Made by a program: the position numbers and the translations under genes. From the NCBI RefSeq assembly GCF_000717645.1, contig NZ_JNZZ01000010.1, positions 124,001 to 188,000 of the forward strand: DNA of 64,000 bases, given 5' to 3'. Positions 1 to 7,414 of this stretch are shown one piece after another. The notes beneath the pieces are model-generated. The model was not told the origin of the DNA and did no database searches. It was given only the letters and a program-made list of their open reading frames with translations. This DNA comes from Streptomyces californicus (GTDB lineage Bacteria; Actinomycetota; Actinomycetes; Streptomycetales; Streptomycetaceae). How positions within the stretch are numbered: position 1 is the stretch's first letter; each line of letters starts with the position of its first letter.

Positions 1-1
1 C

Positions 2-730
2 CGCCGGGACGCCCTCGCCACCGAGGCCGTCGCACTGATCGCCCGCCACGGCCACTCCACCTACCCGGTGCTCGGCGACCACCCCGACGACCCCGCCGGC
101 GTCCTCGGCGTACGGGAGCTGATGCGGCTGCCCGCCGCCGACATCGGGAGCACCACCGTGGGCTCCCTGGCCCGCCGCCCCCTGCTGCTGCCCGAACTGC
201 TCAAGCTTCCGGCCGCTGTCGCGCAGATGCGGGAGCGCGACGACGAGTTCGCCGTCGTCCTGGACGAGCACGGCGGTCTCGCCGGGATCGTCACCTACGA
301 GGACATCGCCGAGGAGCTCGTCGGCGACATCGCCGACGAGTCGGACACCGTCGTCGAGACCGCGGTGGCCGACGGCTCCGGCTGGATCGTGGACGCGGGC
401 CGCCGCCTCGACGAGATCGAGGAGGCCACGGGCGTCCACCTGCCCCAGGAGAGCGACGACTACGACACGCTGGCCGGACTGATCATCGACCGGCTCGGCC
501 GCTTCCCCACCGTGGGCGACCGGCTCACCGTGGACGGGGTCGGTATGGAAGTCCGCTCCCTGGACCGGCACGTCGCCGAGTACGTACGCGTCGAACACAC
601 CGACCGCCCCGAACGCACCAGTCGTGCCGAACACACCGACAGCCCCGAGCGCACCGGTGGTCCCGGGCACGCGGGGCCGACCGAGCACACCGACCGGACC
701 GGTCGCACCGGACAGGAGCCGCAGGCATGA
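2..730 (+). CDS. CNNM/hemolysin-family membrane protein, C-terminal part (5' end outside window)
   Basis: The frame is open from the first bases, so the gene starts upstream of the window. The visible ~242 residues are the cytosolic half of a CNNM/CorC-type protein. A CBS-like stretch (YPVLGDH...GVLGVRELM) is followed by a second CBS unit (EFAVVLDEHGGLAGIVTYED) and a CorC_HlyC domain (DTLAGLIIDRLGRFPTVGD). The membrane-embedded DUF21 half is missing. The family is linked to divalent-cation transport and membrane stress, but the substrate cannot be read here. The last ~45 residues are a hydrophilic tail with imperfect EHTD-x-PERT repeats and are probably disordered. Its stop overlaps the next start (ATGA), so the two genes are translationally coupled. 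Confidence 0.85.
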   Translation, partial: RRDALATEAVALIARHGHSTYPVLGDHPDDPAGVLGVRELMRLPAADIGSTTVGSLARRPLLLPELLKLPAAVAQMRERDDEFAVVLDEHGGLAGIVTYEDIAEELVGDIADESDTVVETAVADGSGWIVDAGRRLDEIEEATGVHLPQESDDYDTLAGLIIDRLGRFPTVGDRLTVDGVGMEVRSLDRHVAEYVRVEHTDRPERTSRAEHTDSPERTGGPGHAGPTEHTDRTGRTGQEPQA

Positions 731-1761
731 GCTTCCCCATGGCGCTCTTCGTCACCGTCCTGCTCCTCATCGGGAGCGGCTTCTTCGTCGCCGCCGAATT
801 CGCCCTGGTCGCCTCCAAGCGCCACCGGATGGAACAGGCGGCCGCCCGCGGGCAGCGCGGGGCCAAGGCGGCGCTCGCCGGGATGCGCGAGCTGTCGTTG
901 ATGCTCGCGGGGGCGCAGCTCGGCATCACCGTCTGCACCCTGGGCCTGGGTTCCGTGTCCAAGCCCGCCATCTCGCACGAACTGGACCCGCTGCTGGAGC
1001 GGCTCGGGCTGCCCGCGGCCGTCAGCTACGGCGTCGCGTTCGCGCTGGCGATGATCGTCGTGGTCTTCCTGCACATGGTGGTCGGCGAGATGGCCCCGAA
1101 GTCCTGGGCCATCGCCCATCCGGAACGTTCGGCGATGCTGCTGAGCCCGGCCTTCCGGGCCCTCGTGCGCGCCGTACGCCCGCTGATCCGCGTGCTGAAC
1201 GCGGTGAGCAACTCCCTCGTACGGCTCTGCCGGGTCACCCCGCGCGACGAGCTCACCTCGGTGCACAACCGCGACCAGCTCACCCACCTGATCGAGGAGT
1301 CCGCACGCCTCGGACTGATCAGCAAGGGCGACTCAGGGCTGATGACGAGGTCGCTGACCGAACCGGCGACCCCGGTCTCCGCGCTCCGGATCCCCGTGGA
1401 GCGGATCGTGACGGTCCCGGCGGACGCCGGACTCGACAGCATCCTGGCCACCGCGGCGGACGCCGACCGCACCCGCCTGCTCGTACGGGACGGGGAGGAG
1501 GTCCTCGGCTCGGTGCACGCCCGGGACGCGCTCGTGGCCCGCGCCGGCGGCCGGGACGTCCTCGCCCGCTCCCTGGCCCGCCCGGTCCCGGAGCTGACTC
1601 CTGACGCGACCGTGGCACACGCCGTGGAGCAACTGCGCGAACGGCGGGCCACGATCGCCGTCGTCCGCGACGGAGAGGGCCGGCTCGCGGGGCTGGTCAG
1701 CCTGGACGACCTGCTCGCCCGGCTGCTGCACCCGCAGGCCCCTCCCGGGCCGACCGCGTAG
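727..1761 (+). CDS. CNNM-family protein (DUF21 membrane domain plus CBS pair)
   Basis: 344 aa. The N-terminus is a DUF21/CNNM membrane domain: a hydrophobic first helix (FVTVLLLIGSGFFVAAEFAL) with the family's AAEFALV signature, then hydrophobic segments near residues 60-75 and 95-125. The motif HMVVGEMAPKSWAI matches the conserved 'GE..PK' part of the family. Residues ~215-340 hold two weak CBS repeats (DRTRLLVRDGEEVLGSVHARD and ATIAVVRDGEGRLAGLVSLDD). It lacks a CorC_HlyC domain, unlike its upstream partner. Such side-by-side pairs are common in actinobacteria and may form heteromers (inference). Start chosen for the ATGA overlap with the preceding gene. Confidence 0.88.
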   Translation: MSFPMALFVTVLLLIGSGFFVAAEFALVASKRHRMEQAAARGQRGAKAALAGMRELSLMLAGAQLGITVCTLGLGSVSKPAISHELDPLLERLGLPAAVSYGVAFALAMIVVVFLHMVVGEMAPKSWAIAHPERSAMLLSPAFRALVRAVRPLIRVLNAVSNSLVRLCRVTPRDELTSVHNRDQLTHLIEESARLGLISKGDSGLMTRSLTEPATPVSALRIPVERIVTVPADAGLDSILATAADADRTRLLVRDGEEVLGSVHARDALVARAGGRDVLARSLARPVPELTPDATVAHAVEQLRERRATIAVVRDGEGRLAGLVSLDDLLARLLHPQAPPGPTA

Positions 1762-1765
1762 GCGG

Positions 1766-1792
1766 GCCCCGGCCGCGGCACCCGGCCGGGGC
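1766..1792. terminator. Bidirectional hairpin terminator
   Basis: Perfect 10-bp GC stem (GCCCCGGCCG / CGGCCGGGGC) with a 7-nt loop. It lies between the convergent CNNM gene and the TatA-like gene. No U-tract, as is usual in Streptomyces. Confidence 0.7.
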
Positions 1793-1809
1793 GCCTCATC
1801 GCACGGTGT

Positions 1810-2031
1810 TCAGGCGTCTTGGCCCGGCCGCTCGGCCGTCTCCCCGCGGATCACCCGGGGGGACGGCCGGTCCGGTCCGCCGTCCTCGTCCTTGAGCGCC
1901 CGCTTTTCGGCCTTGAGGATGCGGGCGGCCTTCCCGGCCGACCGCGTGAGTTCGGGCAGCCGCTTCACGGCCAGCACCGCCACGATCACCAGCAGGAGGA
2001 TGGTGAGTTCGCCGATCCCGAACATGGTCAC
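1810..2031 (-). CDS. TatA/TatE-family twin-arginine translocase subunit
   Basis: 73 aa. It starts with a short hydrophobic helix (GIGELTILLLVIVAVLAVKR) followed by an amphipathic, basic stretch (LPELTRSAGKAARILKAEKR) and a polar C-tail, the classic TatA architecture. The segment 'FGIGELTILLLVI' has the conserved Gly and the polar residue before the membrane helix. It would form the pore-like element of the Tat export system in the membrane. No tatB or tatC lies nearby, so this may be an auxiliary copy rather than the main tatA. It stands alone, convergent with the gene to its left. A 16-bp inverted repeat ~65 nt upstream is a candidate operator. Confidence 0.85.
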   Translation of the reverse strand: MTMFGIGELTILLLVIVAVLAVKRLPELTRSAGKAARILKAEKRALKDEDGGPDRPSPRVIRGETAERPGQDA

Positions 2032-2096
2032 TGCTTTCTCTGGGGTGGAGCGGACGCCGAGACGGCCCGTCCTTGGAAGCGGCCGGGCCCCCTCAA

Positions 2097-2112
2097 TCTA
2101 CAGGGCTGTAGA
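2097..2112. promoter_or_regulatory. 16-bp inverted repeat upstream of the TatA-like gene
   Basis: TCTACAG-GG-CTGTAGA, a perfect 7+2+7 inverted repeat with a TACA/TGTA core. It lies 66 bp upstream of the TatA-like start on the minus strand. The core resembles TACA-n-TGTA sites used by BlaI/CopY-type repressors. That assignment is inference, and no such regulator gene is in the window. Confidence 0.4.
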
Positions 2113-2148
2113 GCGGCCCTTCGCGAGATCCCCGACACGTCTTGGGCC

Positions 2149-2347
2149 TCAACCCCCGGGCCTCAGCCGGGCGGTGGCGTGCGGGAGACGGTCCCACCAG
2201 TGGCCGTAGCGCCGGTGTACCTCCGGCCGGGCGCCCGGCGTGGATCGCGATCGCCCGCCGCACCCCCTCGGCGGCGTCCAGCGCTTCGCGTTTCAGCCGG
2301 AGCGCGGCCCGGGCGCGGTGGCGGCGCGCCCGGGCCGACCCCCTCAC
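2149..2347 (-). pseudogene. Small gene coupled to the reductase, probably broken by one extra base
   Basis: A GTG overlaps the reductase stop (GTGA) and opens a frame reading RAALRLKREALDAAEGVRR and AIAIHAGRPA. The natural-looking continuation, AEVHRRYGHWWDRLPHATAR ending at a TGA at 2149, is in the frame one base further on. Removing a single G in the run near 2230 joins both parts into a ~65-residue charged protein. Read without correction, the frame runs to a stop at 2093 with an unconvincing tail. This is either a real frameshift mutation, a sequencing error or recoding. No function can be named. Confidence 0.45.
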
Positions 2348-3729
2348 CGCTTTCCGGGACGGCCCCGCCGACGGCCGGGGCGGGGCGCCGGGACCAGGCG
2401 GAACGCCGTGTTGAGCACATGGTCGGCCACATCGCGCGAGGGCTTGTCCGTGAGATCGGTGAGCAGCCGGGCCAGCAGATCGAGGAGGAACGGCGAGCCC
2501 ATGACGTACCGGTTCAGCACCGGCTGGAAGCCCGCACGGCTGAAGACCAGGTCGGCGGCGGTGTTGCCCAGACGGTAGTAGCGGCCCCAGCGGCGGTTCA
2601 TCTCCACCGGGTAGCCGCGCAGCACCTGTTCGCGGCGCGGCCCCTCCGGGTGGGCCAGAGCGAGGGCCGCGCTCTCGGCGGCCACCTCGCCCGCCTCCAT
2701 CGCCTGCGCGATGCCCTCGCCGTTCCACGGGCTGACCATCCCGCCGGAGTCGCCGACCAGCAACAGCCCCCGGGCGTACAGCGGATGGCGGTTGAAGCCG
2801 AGCGGCAGGGCGGCGCTGCGCACCGGGCCCTCCGCGTTCTCCTCGCGCAGCCCCCACTCCCGCGGGGTGCGGGCCAGCCACTGGTCCAGCGTCGCGCGCA
2901 GGTCCGCCTTGCCGTGCCGCCGGTGGGGCAGCGCCCCCAGCCCGACGTTGACCCGGCCGTCGCCCATCGGGAAGATCCAGCCGTACCCGGGGAGATACGG
3001 GCCGCCGTCCGGGAAGCGGAGGTCCGCCCACAGCTCCAGGTACTCCTCCCGCGAGCGCTCGGGGCTGCGGTAGTACCGCCGGGCGGCGGTGGCGATCTGC
3101 CGCCCGGGGTCCCGCTCCAGCCCCAGCGCCAGGGCGAGGCGGGCGGACGCCCCGTCGGCCGCGACGACGACCGGGGCGCGGAAGTCGAACGTACCGGAGA
3201 CGTCCGGGGAGTCGGAGGACGCGGCGACCCCCGTGACCCGGCCCGCCCGGTCGGTCAGCGGCCGTTCCGCCTTCCAGCCGCTGTACAGCCGGGCCCCGGC
3301 CGCCACGGCGTGCCGGGCCAGGATGTCGTCGAAGTCGTGCCGGCTGCGGGAGAGCCCGAAGTCCGGATAGCGGCCCAGCGCGGGCCACTCGATGTGCACC
3401 CGGTGCTTTCCGGCCACCCAGCGCATCCCGCGCGAACGCGTCCAGCCCGGCGCGGAGACGTCCACGCCCATCCGGATCAACTGGTGCACCGCTCGGGGGG
3501 TGAGGCCGTCGCCGCACACCTTCTCCCGGGGGAAGCGGGCCTTCTCCAGAAGGATCACGTCCACGCCGGCGCGCGCCAGGTGGTACGCGGCCGAGGAGCC
3601 GGCCGGCCCGGCCCCCACCACGATCACCTGGGCGTCCTCGCCGGTACGGGGGACGTCGCGCGGGTCCGCCTCCGTGTGCGTATCCGTGTTCGTGTCCGTC
3701 GTCCCCGGGGTGGTGGGCAGTTCCCGCAT
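2344..3729 (-). CDS. Geranylgeranyl-reductase-family FAD-dependent oxidoreductase
   Basis: 461 aa. The N-terminal Rossmann motif for FAD (VIVVGAGPAGSSAAYHLARAG) is followed by EKARFPREKVCGDGL, the characteristic 'CGD' segment of the geranylgeranyl reductase/PHBH-like family, and later VGDSGGMVSPWNGEGIAQAM, the second FAD-contact motif. Members reduce isoprenoid double bonds of lipids, quinones or chlorophyll side chains, or act as related oxidoreductases. In Streptomyces a role in menaquinone or membrane-lipid saturation is plausible but inferred. The start ATG was chosen because GAAAGG sits ~7 nt upstream; upstream in-frame Mets lack an RBS. The stop overlaps a small downstream frame (GTGA). 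Confidence 0.88.
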   Translation of the reverse strand: MRELPTTPGTTDTNTDTHTEADPRDVPRTGEDAQVIVVGAGPAGSSAAYHLARAGVDVILLEKARFPREKVCGDGLTPRAVHQLIRMGVDVSAPGWTRSRGMRWVAGKHRVHIEWPALGRYPDFGLSRSRHDFDDILARHAVAAGARLYSGWKAERPLTDRAGRVTGVAASSDSPDVSGTFDFRAPVVVAADGASARLALALGLERDPGRQIATAARRYYRSPERSREEYLELWADLRFPDGGPYLPGYGWIFPMGDGRVNVGLGALPHRRHGKADLRATLDQWLARTPREWGLREENAEGPVRSAALPLGFNRHPLYARGLLLVGDSGGMVSPWNGEGIAQAMEAGEVAAESAALALAHPEGPRREQVLRGYPVEMNRRWGRYYRLGNTAADLVFSRAGFQPVLNRYVMGSPFLLDLLARLLTDLTDKPSRDVADHVLNTAFRLVPAPRPGRRRGRPGKR

Positions 3730-3871
3730 GACAAGCCTTTCGTCCGACGGCCGGTGCACCTGCCGGGGCACAGGAGCCCCGGCCGACATCATCGATCAGT
3801 ACGGGCCGGGGCGGTACAGGGCCCGGGAAAACCCCGGGCGACCGAGGGAACCGGCCGCCTACGCTCCCTTG

Positions 3872-5239
3872 GTGACCACCCCGCCGGATGCCGCCCTCCA
3901 CGCCGCGCTCGACCGCGCCGACGCCGCACTGCTCGCCAGGCTGTCGGCCACCCGCGCCTGTCCTTCGGACCTGCTCGGCCGCATGGTGCGGCACCCCGCG
4001 CCCCGGATACGCCACCTGGGCCTCACGCTCCTCGCCGAACGCCTGGACGAGCCCGGCAGCGGGCCGGGCAACGCTCCTGGGCCCCGGCGCGGCGAACCCG
4101 GGCCCGGGGGCGGGGCCACGGAAGATCGCGAGTCCGGACAGGTCGACAGGTTGACACGCCTGTTGCCGGATTCCCCGGGGAGTTCGCCGGAGGAGTCGTT
4201 GCTCCTCGCCCGCCTCCACGCCCGGATCGCCGTACGCCGCCCGGCTCACCAGCTCCCCGACTGGCGCGCGGGCCGCCTGCCCGTCCGGGTGCGGATCGCG
4301 TGGCTGCGGGCCGAACTCCTCGGCGATCCGGCCGTCCTCCGTACGGAACCGGTGGGCGAGCTCCTCTACCGTGCCGTGCGCGAGTGCCGGGCCGCCGACG
4401 CGCACCGGCCCGACCGCCTGGTGGCCGAGCTGGTCGACACCGGGGACCCCGTCCTGCGGATCGAGGCGCTGCGGCTGGCCCGCGACGGGCTGCACGCGGG
4501 GCTGCTCGCACCGGCGTTCGTCCGCGGCAGGCTGCTCCACCTGGTGGACGCGCCCGACCACGACGTGGTGACCGGCGCCCTGCACGCGCTCGCGGAGCCC
4601 TGGGCGGCGGTGACGCCCGTGGCCCAGGCCGAGCTGACCCGGGTGGTGGAGCGGGCGGAGGAAGACGGGGGCCGGGACGGGAGCGGGTACGAGGGCCCGG
4701 GCGGGAACGGGAAGAGGCGCTCGGGTGATCCGGCCGCGTCGGTGGCGGCCGCGCTCGTCGTCGCGGCGCGGCACGGGCATCCCGCGGTGCTCTGGTCCGT
4801 GGCGAAGAATCCGGCCGCGGCGCCCGCTCCGCGTCGCCGCGCCGTGGAGCTGCTGGGCGAACGGGCGGAACGCACCGACATCCGACGCCTGGTGGAGCTG
4901 GCCGCCACGGATCCGCTGCTCCTCGCCGGGCCCGCGCTGGCCTGTCTGCGCGCCCTGCACCGGCGCGGCCCCTTCCCGGCGGAACGGGACGCCGGGCCCC
5001 TGCTCGCCCTGGCGCTGGCCGACCACACGCTTCCGGCGCAGGACGTCGCCACGGTCCTCTACACCTGCCGCCACCGGATGCCTGACCGGCCGCCGCCGAG
5101 GCAGACCGTCCCGGATGCCGCCCGGGTTCCGCTCGGACGGCATCCGGCAGGAGTACGAACCGGGCGAACGCGCCTTGTCTTCGGCCGCATATGCGTATCG
5201 GGTATGCCGTTGTATCTCCGGTCCGGACCAGGTTATTGA
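3872..5239 (+). CDS. Alpha-helical repeat-like protein of unknown function
   Basis: 455 aa from a GTG start; the start is uncertain because no clear RBS is present. The sequence is Leu/Ala/Arg-rich and reads as repeated helix pairs (HPAPRIRHLGLTLLAERL; DTGDPVLRIEALRLARDGL; PDHDVVTGALHALAEPWAAV), the look of HEAT/ARM-type repeats. A charged Gly/Asp/Arg-rich linker (~residues 265-290) splits it. There is no signal peptide or membrane segment. It is divergent from the flavoprotein and followed by a strong hairpin before the glucanase gene. I do not recognise a family; a protein-protein scaffold is the most that can be suggested. Confidence 0.6.
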   Translation: MTTPPDAALHAALDRADAALLARLSATRACPSDLLGRMVRHPAPRIRHLGLTLLAERLDEPGSGPGNAPGPRRGEPGPGGGATEDRESGQVDRLTRLLPDSPGSSPEESLLLARLHARIAVRRPAHQLPDWRAGRLPVRVRIAWLRAELLGDPAVLRTEPVGELLYRAVRECRAADAHRPDRLVAELVDTGDPVLRIEALRLARDGLHAGLLAPAFVRGRLLHLVDAPDHDVVTGALHALAEPWAAVTPVAQAELTRVVERAEEDGGRDGSGYEGPGGNGKRRSGDPAASVAAALVVAARHGHPAVLWSVAKNPAAAPAPRRRAVELLGERAERTDIRRLVELAATDPLLLAGPALACLRALHRRGPFPAERDAGPLLALALADHTLPAQDVATVLYTCRHRMPDRPPPRQTVPDAARVPLGRHPAGVRTGRTRLVFGRICVSGMPLYLRSGPGY

Positions 5240-5275
5240 CGGCTCTTCCGGCACTCCTTTAAATCAAGAAGTGAA

Positions 5276-5323
5276 GTATGCGCCTGAGGTGAGCGCCCCA
5301 ACCGTTCACCTCTCGGCGCATAC
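5276..5323. promoter_or_regulatory. Long nested hairpin in the leader region of the GH16 gene
   Basis: Outer arms GTATGCGCC / GGCGCATAC (9 bp, perfect) enclose inner arms GAGGTGAGCG / CGTTCACCTC (10 bp with one G-U), with a 1x2 internal loop and a 7-nt apical loop. It ends 45 nt before the glucanase ATG. It could terminate the upstream gene, be an operator, or be a 5'-UTR structure. No U-tract follows. Confidence 0.55.
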
Positions 5324-5368
5324 CTGTCATGTACATGCCTTCCCTCTCCCCCCACGCGAAGTGATGTG

Positions 5369-6274
5369 ATGACCGTGCACCCCACGCGCTCCACGGCTCG
5401 CAACGTCTCCCGGCGCCGCCGCGTCGCGCTCTACGCGGCCTCGATGCTCTGCGCCTCCGCCATCCTGACCGCCCTCCCCGGCGGCGCCTCCGCCGCACCC
5501 GCCGACGCCTCCGCCCCCGGGGCGGGCGCCCGAGCCGTCGTCTTCGAGGACCAGTTCGACGGCCCGGCGGGCGCCGCCGTGGACGGCGGCAAGTGGCAGA
5601 CCGAGACCGGCGACAACGTCAGCAACCACGAACGGCAGTACTACACCCCGGGCAACGACAACGCGGCCCTCGACGGCCGGGGCAACCTGGTGATCACCGC
5701 CCGGAAGGAGAACCCGGGCAACTACGCGTGCTGGTACGGGACCTGCGAGTACACCTCGTCCCGGCTCAACACCTCCGGCAAGTTCGCCGCCGCCTACGGC
5801 CATGTCGAGGCCCGCATCAAGATCCCGCGCGGCCAGGGCATCTGGCCCGCGTTCTGGATGCTGGGCGACGACTTCGGCAATGTCGGCTGGCCCGACAGCG
5901 GCGAGATCGACATCATGGAGAACGTCGGCTTCGAGCCCGGCACCGTCCACGGCACGCTGCACGGCCCCGGATACTCCGGCTCCGGAGGCATCGGCGCCGC
6001 CTACACGCTGCCCGGCGGGCAGGCGTTCGCCGACGACTTCCACACCTTCTCGGTCGACTGGGCTCCTGACTCCATCACCTGGTCCGTCGACGGCAACGTC
6101 TTCCAGCGGCGCACCCCGGCCGACCTGAACGGCAACCCATGGGTGTTCGACAAGCCCTTCTTCCTCATCCTCAACCTCGCGGTCGGCGGCTACTGGCCCG
6201 GCGACCCCGACGGCTCCACCCGGTTCCCGCAGCAGATGGTCATCGACTACGTCCGGGTGACGACGGGCGACTGA
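5369..6274 (+). CDS. Secreted glycoside hydrolase family 16 (beta-glucanase)
   Basis: 301 aa. A signal peptide is clear: basic N-region (RNVSRRRR), hydrophobic core (VALYAASMLCASAILTAL), then an ASA-type cleavage site near residue 43. The mature enzyme carries the GH16 active-site motif GEIDIMENVG (nucleophile and acid/base Glu flanking the Asp), preceded by GIWPAFWMLG, and ends after VVTTGD-like strands without a carbohydrate-binding module. The family hydrolyses beta-1,3- or beta-1,3-1,4-glucans outside the cell; laminarin or fungal wall glucan is the likely substrate. The ATG was preferred over an adjoining GTG. A 14-bp hairpin follows the stop. Confidence 0.93.
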   Translation: MTVHPTRSTARNVSRRRRVALYAASMLCASAILTALPGGASAAPADASAPGAGARAVVFEDQFDGPAGAAVDGGKWQTETGDNVSNHERQYYTPGNDNAALDGRGNLVITARKENPGNYACWYGTCEYTSSRLNTSGKFAAAYGHVEARIKIPRGQGIWPAFWMLGDDFGNVGWPDSGEIDIMENVGFEPGTVHGTLHGPGYSGSGGIGAAYTLPGGQAFADDFHTFSVDWAPDSITWSVDGNVFQRRTPADLNGNPWVFDKPFFLILNLAVGGYWPGDPDGSTRFPQQMVIDYVRVTTGD

Positions 6275-6311
6275 CCGCCGGCCCGGCGCGCTCCCCGGGC
6301 GCTCCCGAGAC

Positions 6312-6347
6312 GTGGACGGCGGCAGAGGTGCTCCTGCCGCCGTCCAC
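6312..6347 (+). terminator. Hairpin terminator after GH16 gene
   Basis: 14-bp perfect stem GTGGACGGCGGCAG / CTGCCGCCGTCCAC with an 8-nt loop, 38 nt after the glucanase stop and 26 nt before the next gene's ATG. Confidence 0.75.
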
Positions 6348-6372
6348 CCGCGTGAGCGGGAAGCGAAATAGC

Positions 6373-7365
6373 ATGATCCCCATGGAACAGCGCACACTCG
6401 GCAGGACCGGCCGTGACGTCTCGGTCGTCGGACAGGGCACCTGGCAGCTCGGGGGAGACTGGGGGGACGTCGCGGAGGGCGACGCTTTCGACGTCCTCGA
6501 CGCGGCCGTCGACTCCGGTGTCACCTTCTTCGACACCGCCGACGTGTACGGGGACGGCCGCAGCGAACAGCTCATCGGCCGCTACCTCGAGAACCGGCCC
6601 GACGCCGACGTCTTCGTGGCCACCAAGATGGGCCGCCGGGCCGACCAGGTCCCGGAGAACTACACCCTGGACAACTTCCGCGCCTGGAACGACCGTTCCC
6701 GTGCCAACCTCGGCACCGACACGCTCGATCTCGTACAACTGCACTGCCCGCCCAGCGGCGTCTACTCCTCCGACGCCGTCTACGACGCCCTCGACACCCT
6801 GGTCGCCGAGGAGCGGATCGCCGCCTACGCGGTGAGCGTGGAGACCTGCGCCGAGGCGCTGACCGCCATCGCGCGTCCCGGGGTCGCGAGCGTGCAGATC
6901 ATCCTCAACCCGTTCCGCCTCAAGCCCCTGGACGAGGTTCTTCCGGCGGCCGCCGCCGCGGGCGTCGGCATCATCGCCCGGGTGCCGCTCGCCTCCGGAC
7001 TGCTCTCCGGGAAGTACACCGAGGACACCGTCTTCGGCCCCGACGACCACCGGACGTACAACCGGCACGGCGAGGCGTTCGACCAGGGCGAGACGTTCTC
7101 CGGCATCGACTACGCCACCGGCGTCGCCGCGGCCGCCGCATTCGCCGAGCTGGCCCCGGAGGGCGCCACCCCCGCGCAGACCGCGCTGCGCTGGATCATC
7201 CAGCAGCCCGGCGTGACCAGCGTGATCCCCGGCGCACGCTCGGTGGAACAGGCCCGCGCCAACGCGGCCGCCGCCGCCCTGCCCCCACTGCCGCAGGCCA
7301 CCCTGGACGCGGTCCGCGAGCTGTACGACCGGTCGATCCGCGCGGAGGTCCACGGCCGCTGGTGA
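6373..7365 (+). CDS. Aldo/keto reductase
   Basis: 330 aa (327 if the Met nine bases later is used). It has the AKR barrel with all four catalytic positions visible: Asp and Tyr in FFDTADVYGDG, Lys in VATKMGRR, and His in DLVQLHCPP. The NADPH phosphate-binding segment near the C-terminus (SVIPGARSVEQARANAAAA) is typical of the YhdN/AKR11-like group. It would reduce small aldehydes or ketones with NADPH in the cytosol; the substrate is unknown. The upstream ATG is favoured by GGGAAG ~10 nt before it. It converges with the kinase gene. Confidence 0.92.
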   Translation: MIPMEQRTLGRTGRDVSVVGQGTWQLGGDWGDVAEGDAFDVLDAAVDSGVTFFDTADVYGDGRSEQLIGRYLENRPDADVFVATKMGRRADQVPENYTLDNFRAWNDRSRANLGTDTLDLVQLHCPPSGVYSSDAVYDALDTLVAEERIAAYAVSVETCAEALTAIARPGVASVQIILNPFRLKPLDEVLPAAAAAGVGIIARVPLASGLLSGKYTEDTVFGPDDHRTYNRHGEAFDQGETFSGIDYATGVAAAAAFAELAPEGATPAQTALRWIIQQPGVTSVIPGARSVEQARANAAAAALPPLPQATLDAVRELYDRSIRAEVHGRW

Positions 7366-7414
7366 CCGGTGCCGCCGGTCATCGACCGGAATCGGCGGGC
7401 AGGCGGGCAGGGGC

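Noticed and set aside
1819..4728. Very long open frame on the plus strand (~970 codons) across the TatA-like and reductase genes
   Set aside because: It is the mirror of real minus-strand genes in high-GC DNA; composition is Arg/Pro/Gly noise with no motif.
5276..5323. CebR-type (TGGGAGCGCTCCCA-like) operator
   Set aside because: The sequence of the arms does not match; only the symmetry is certain.
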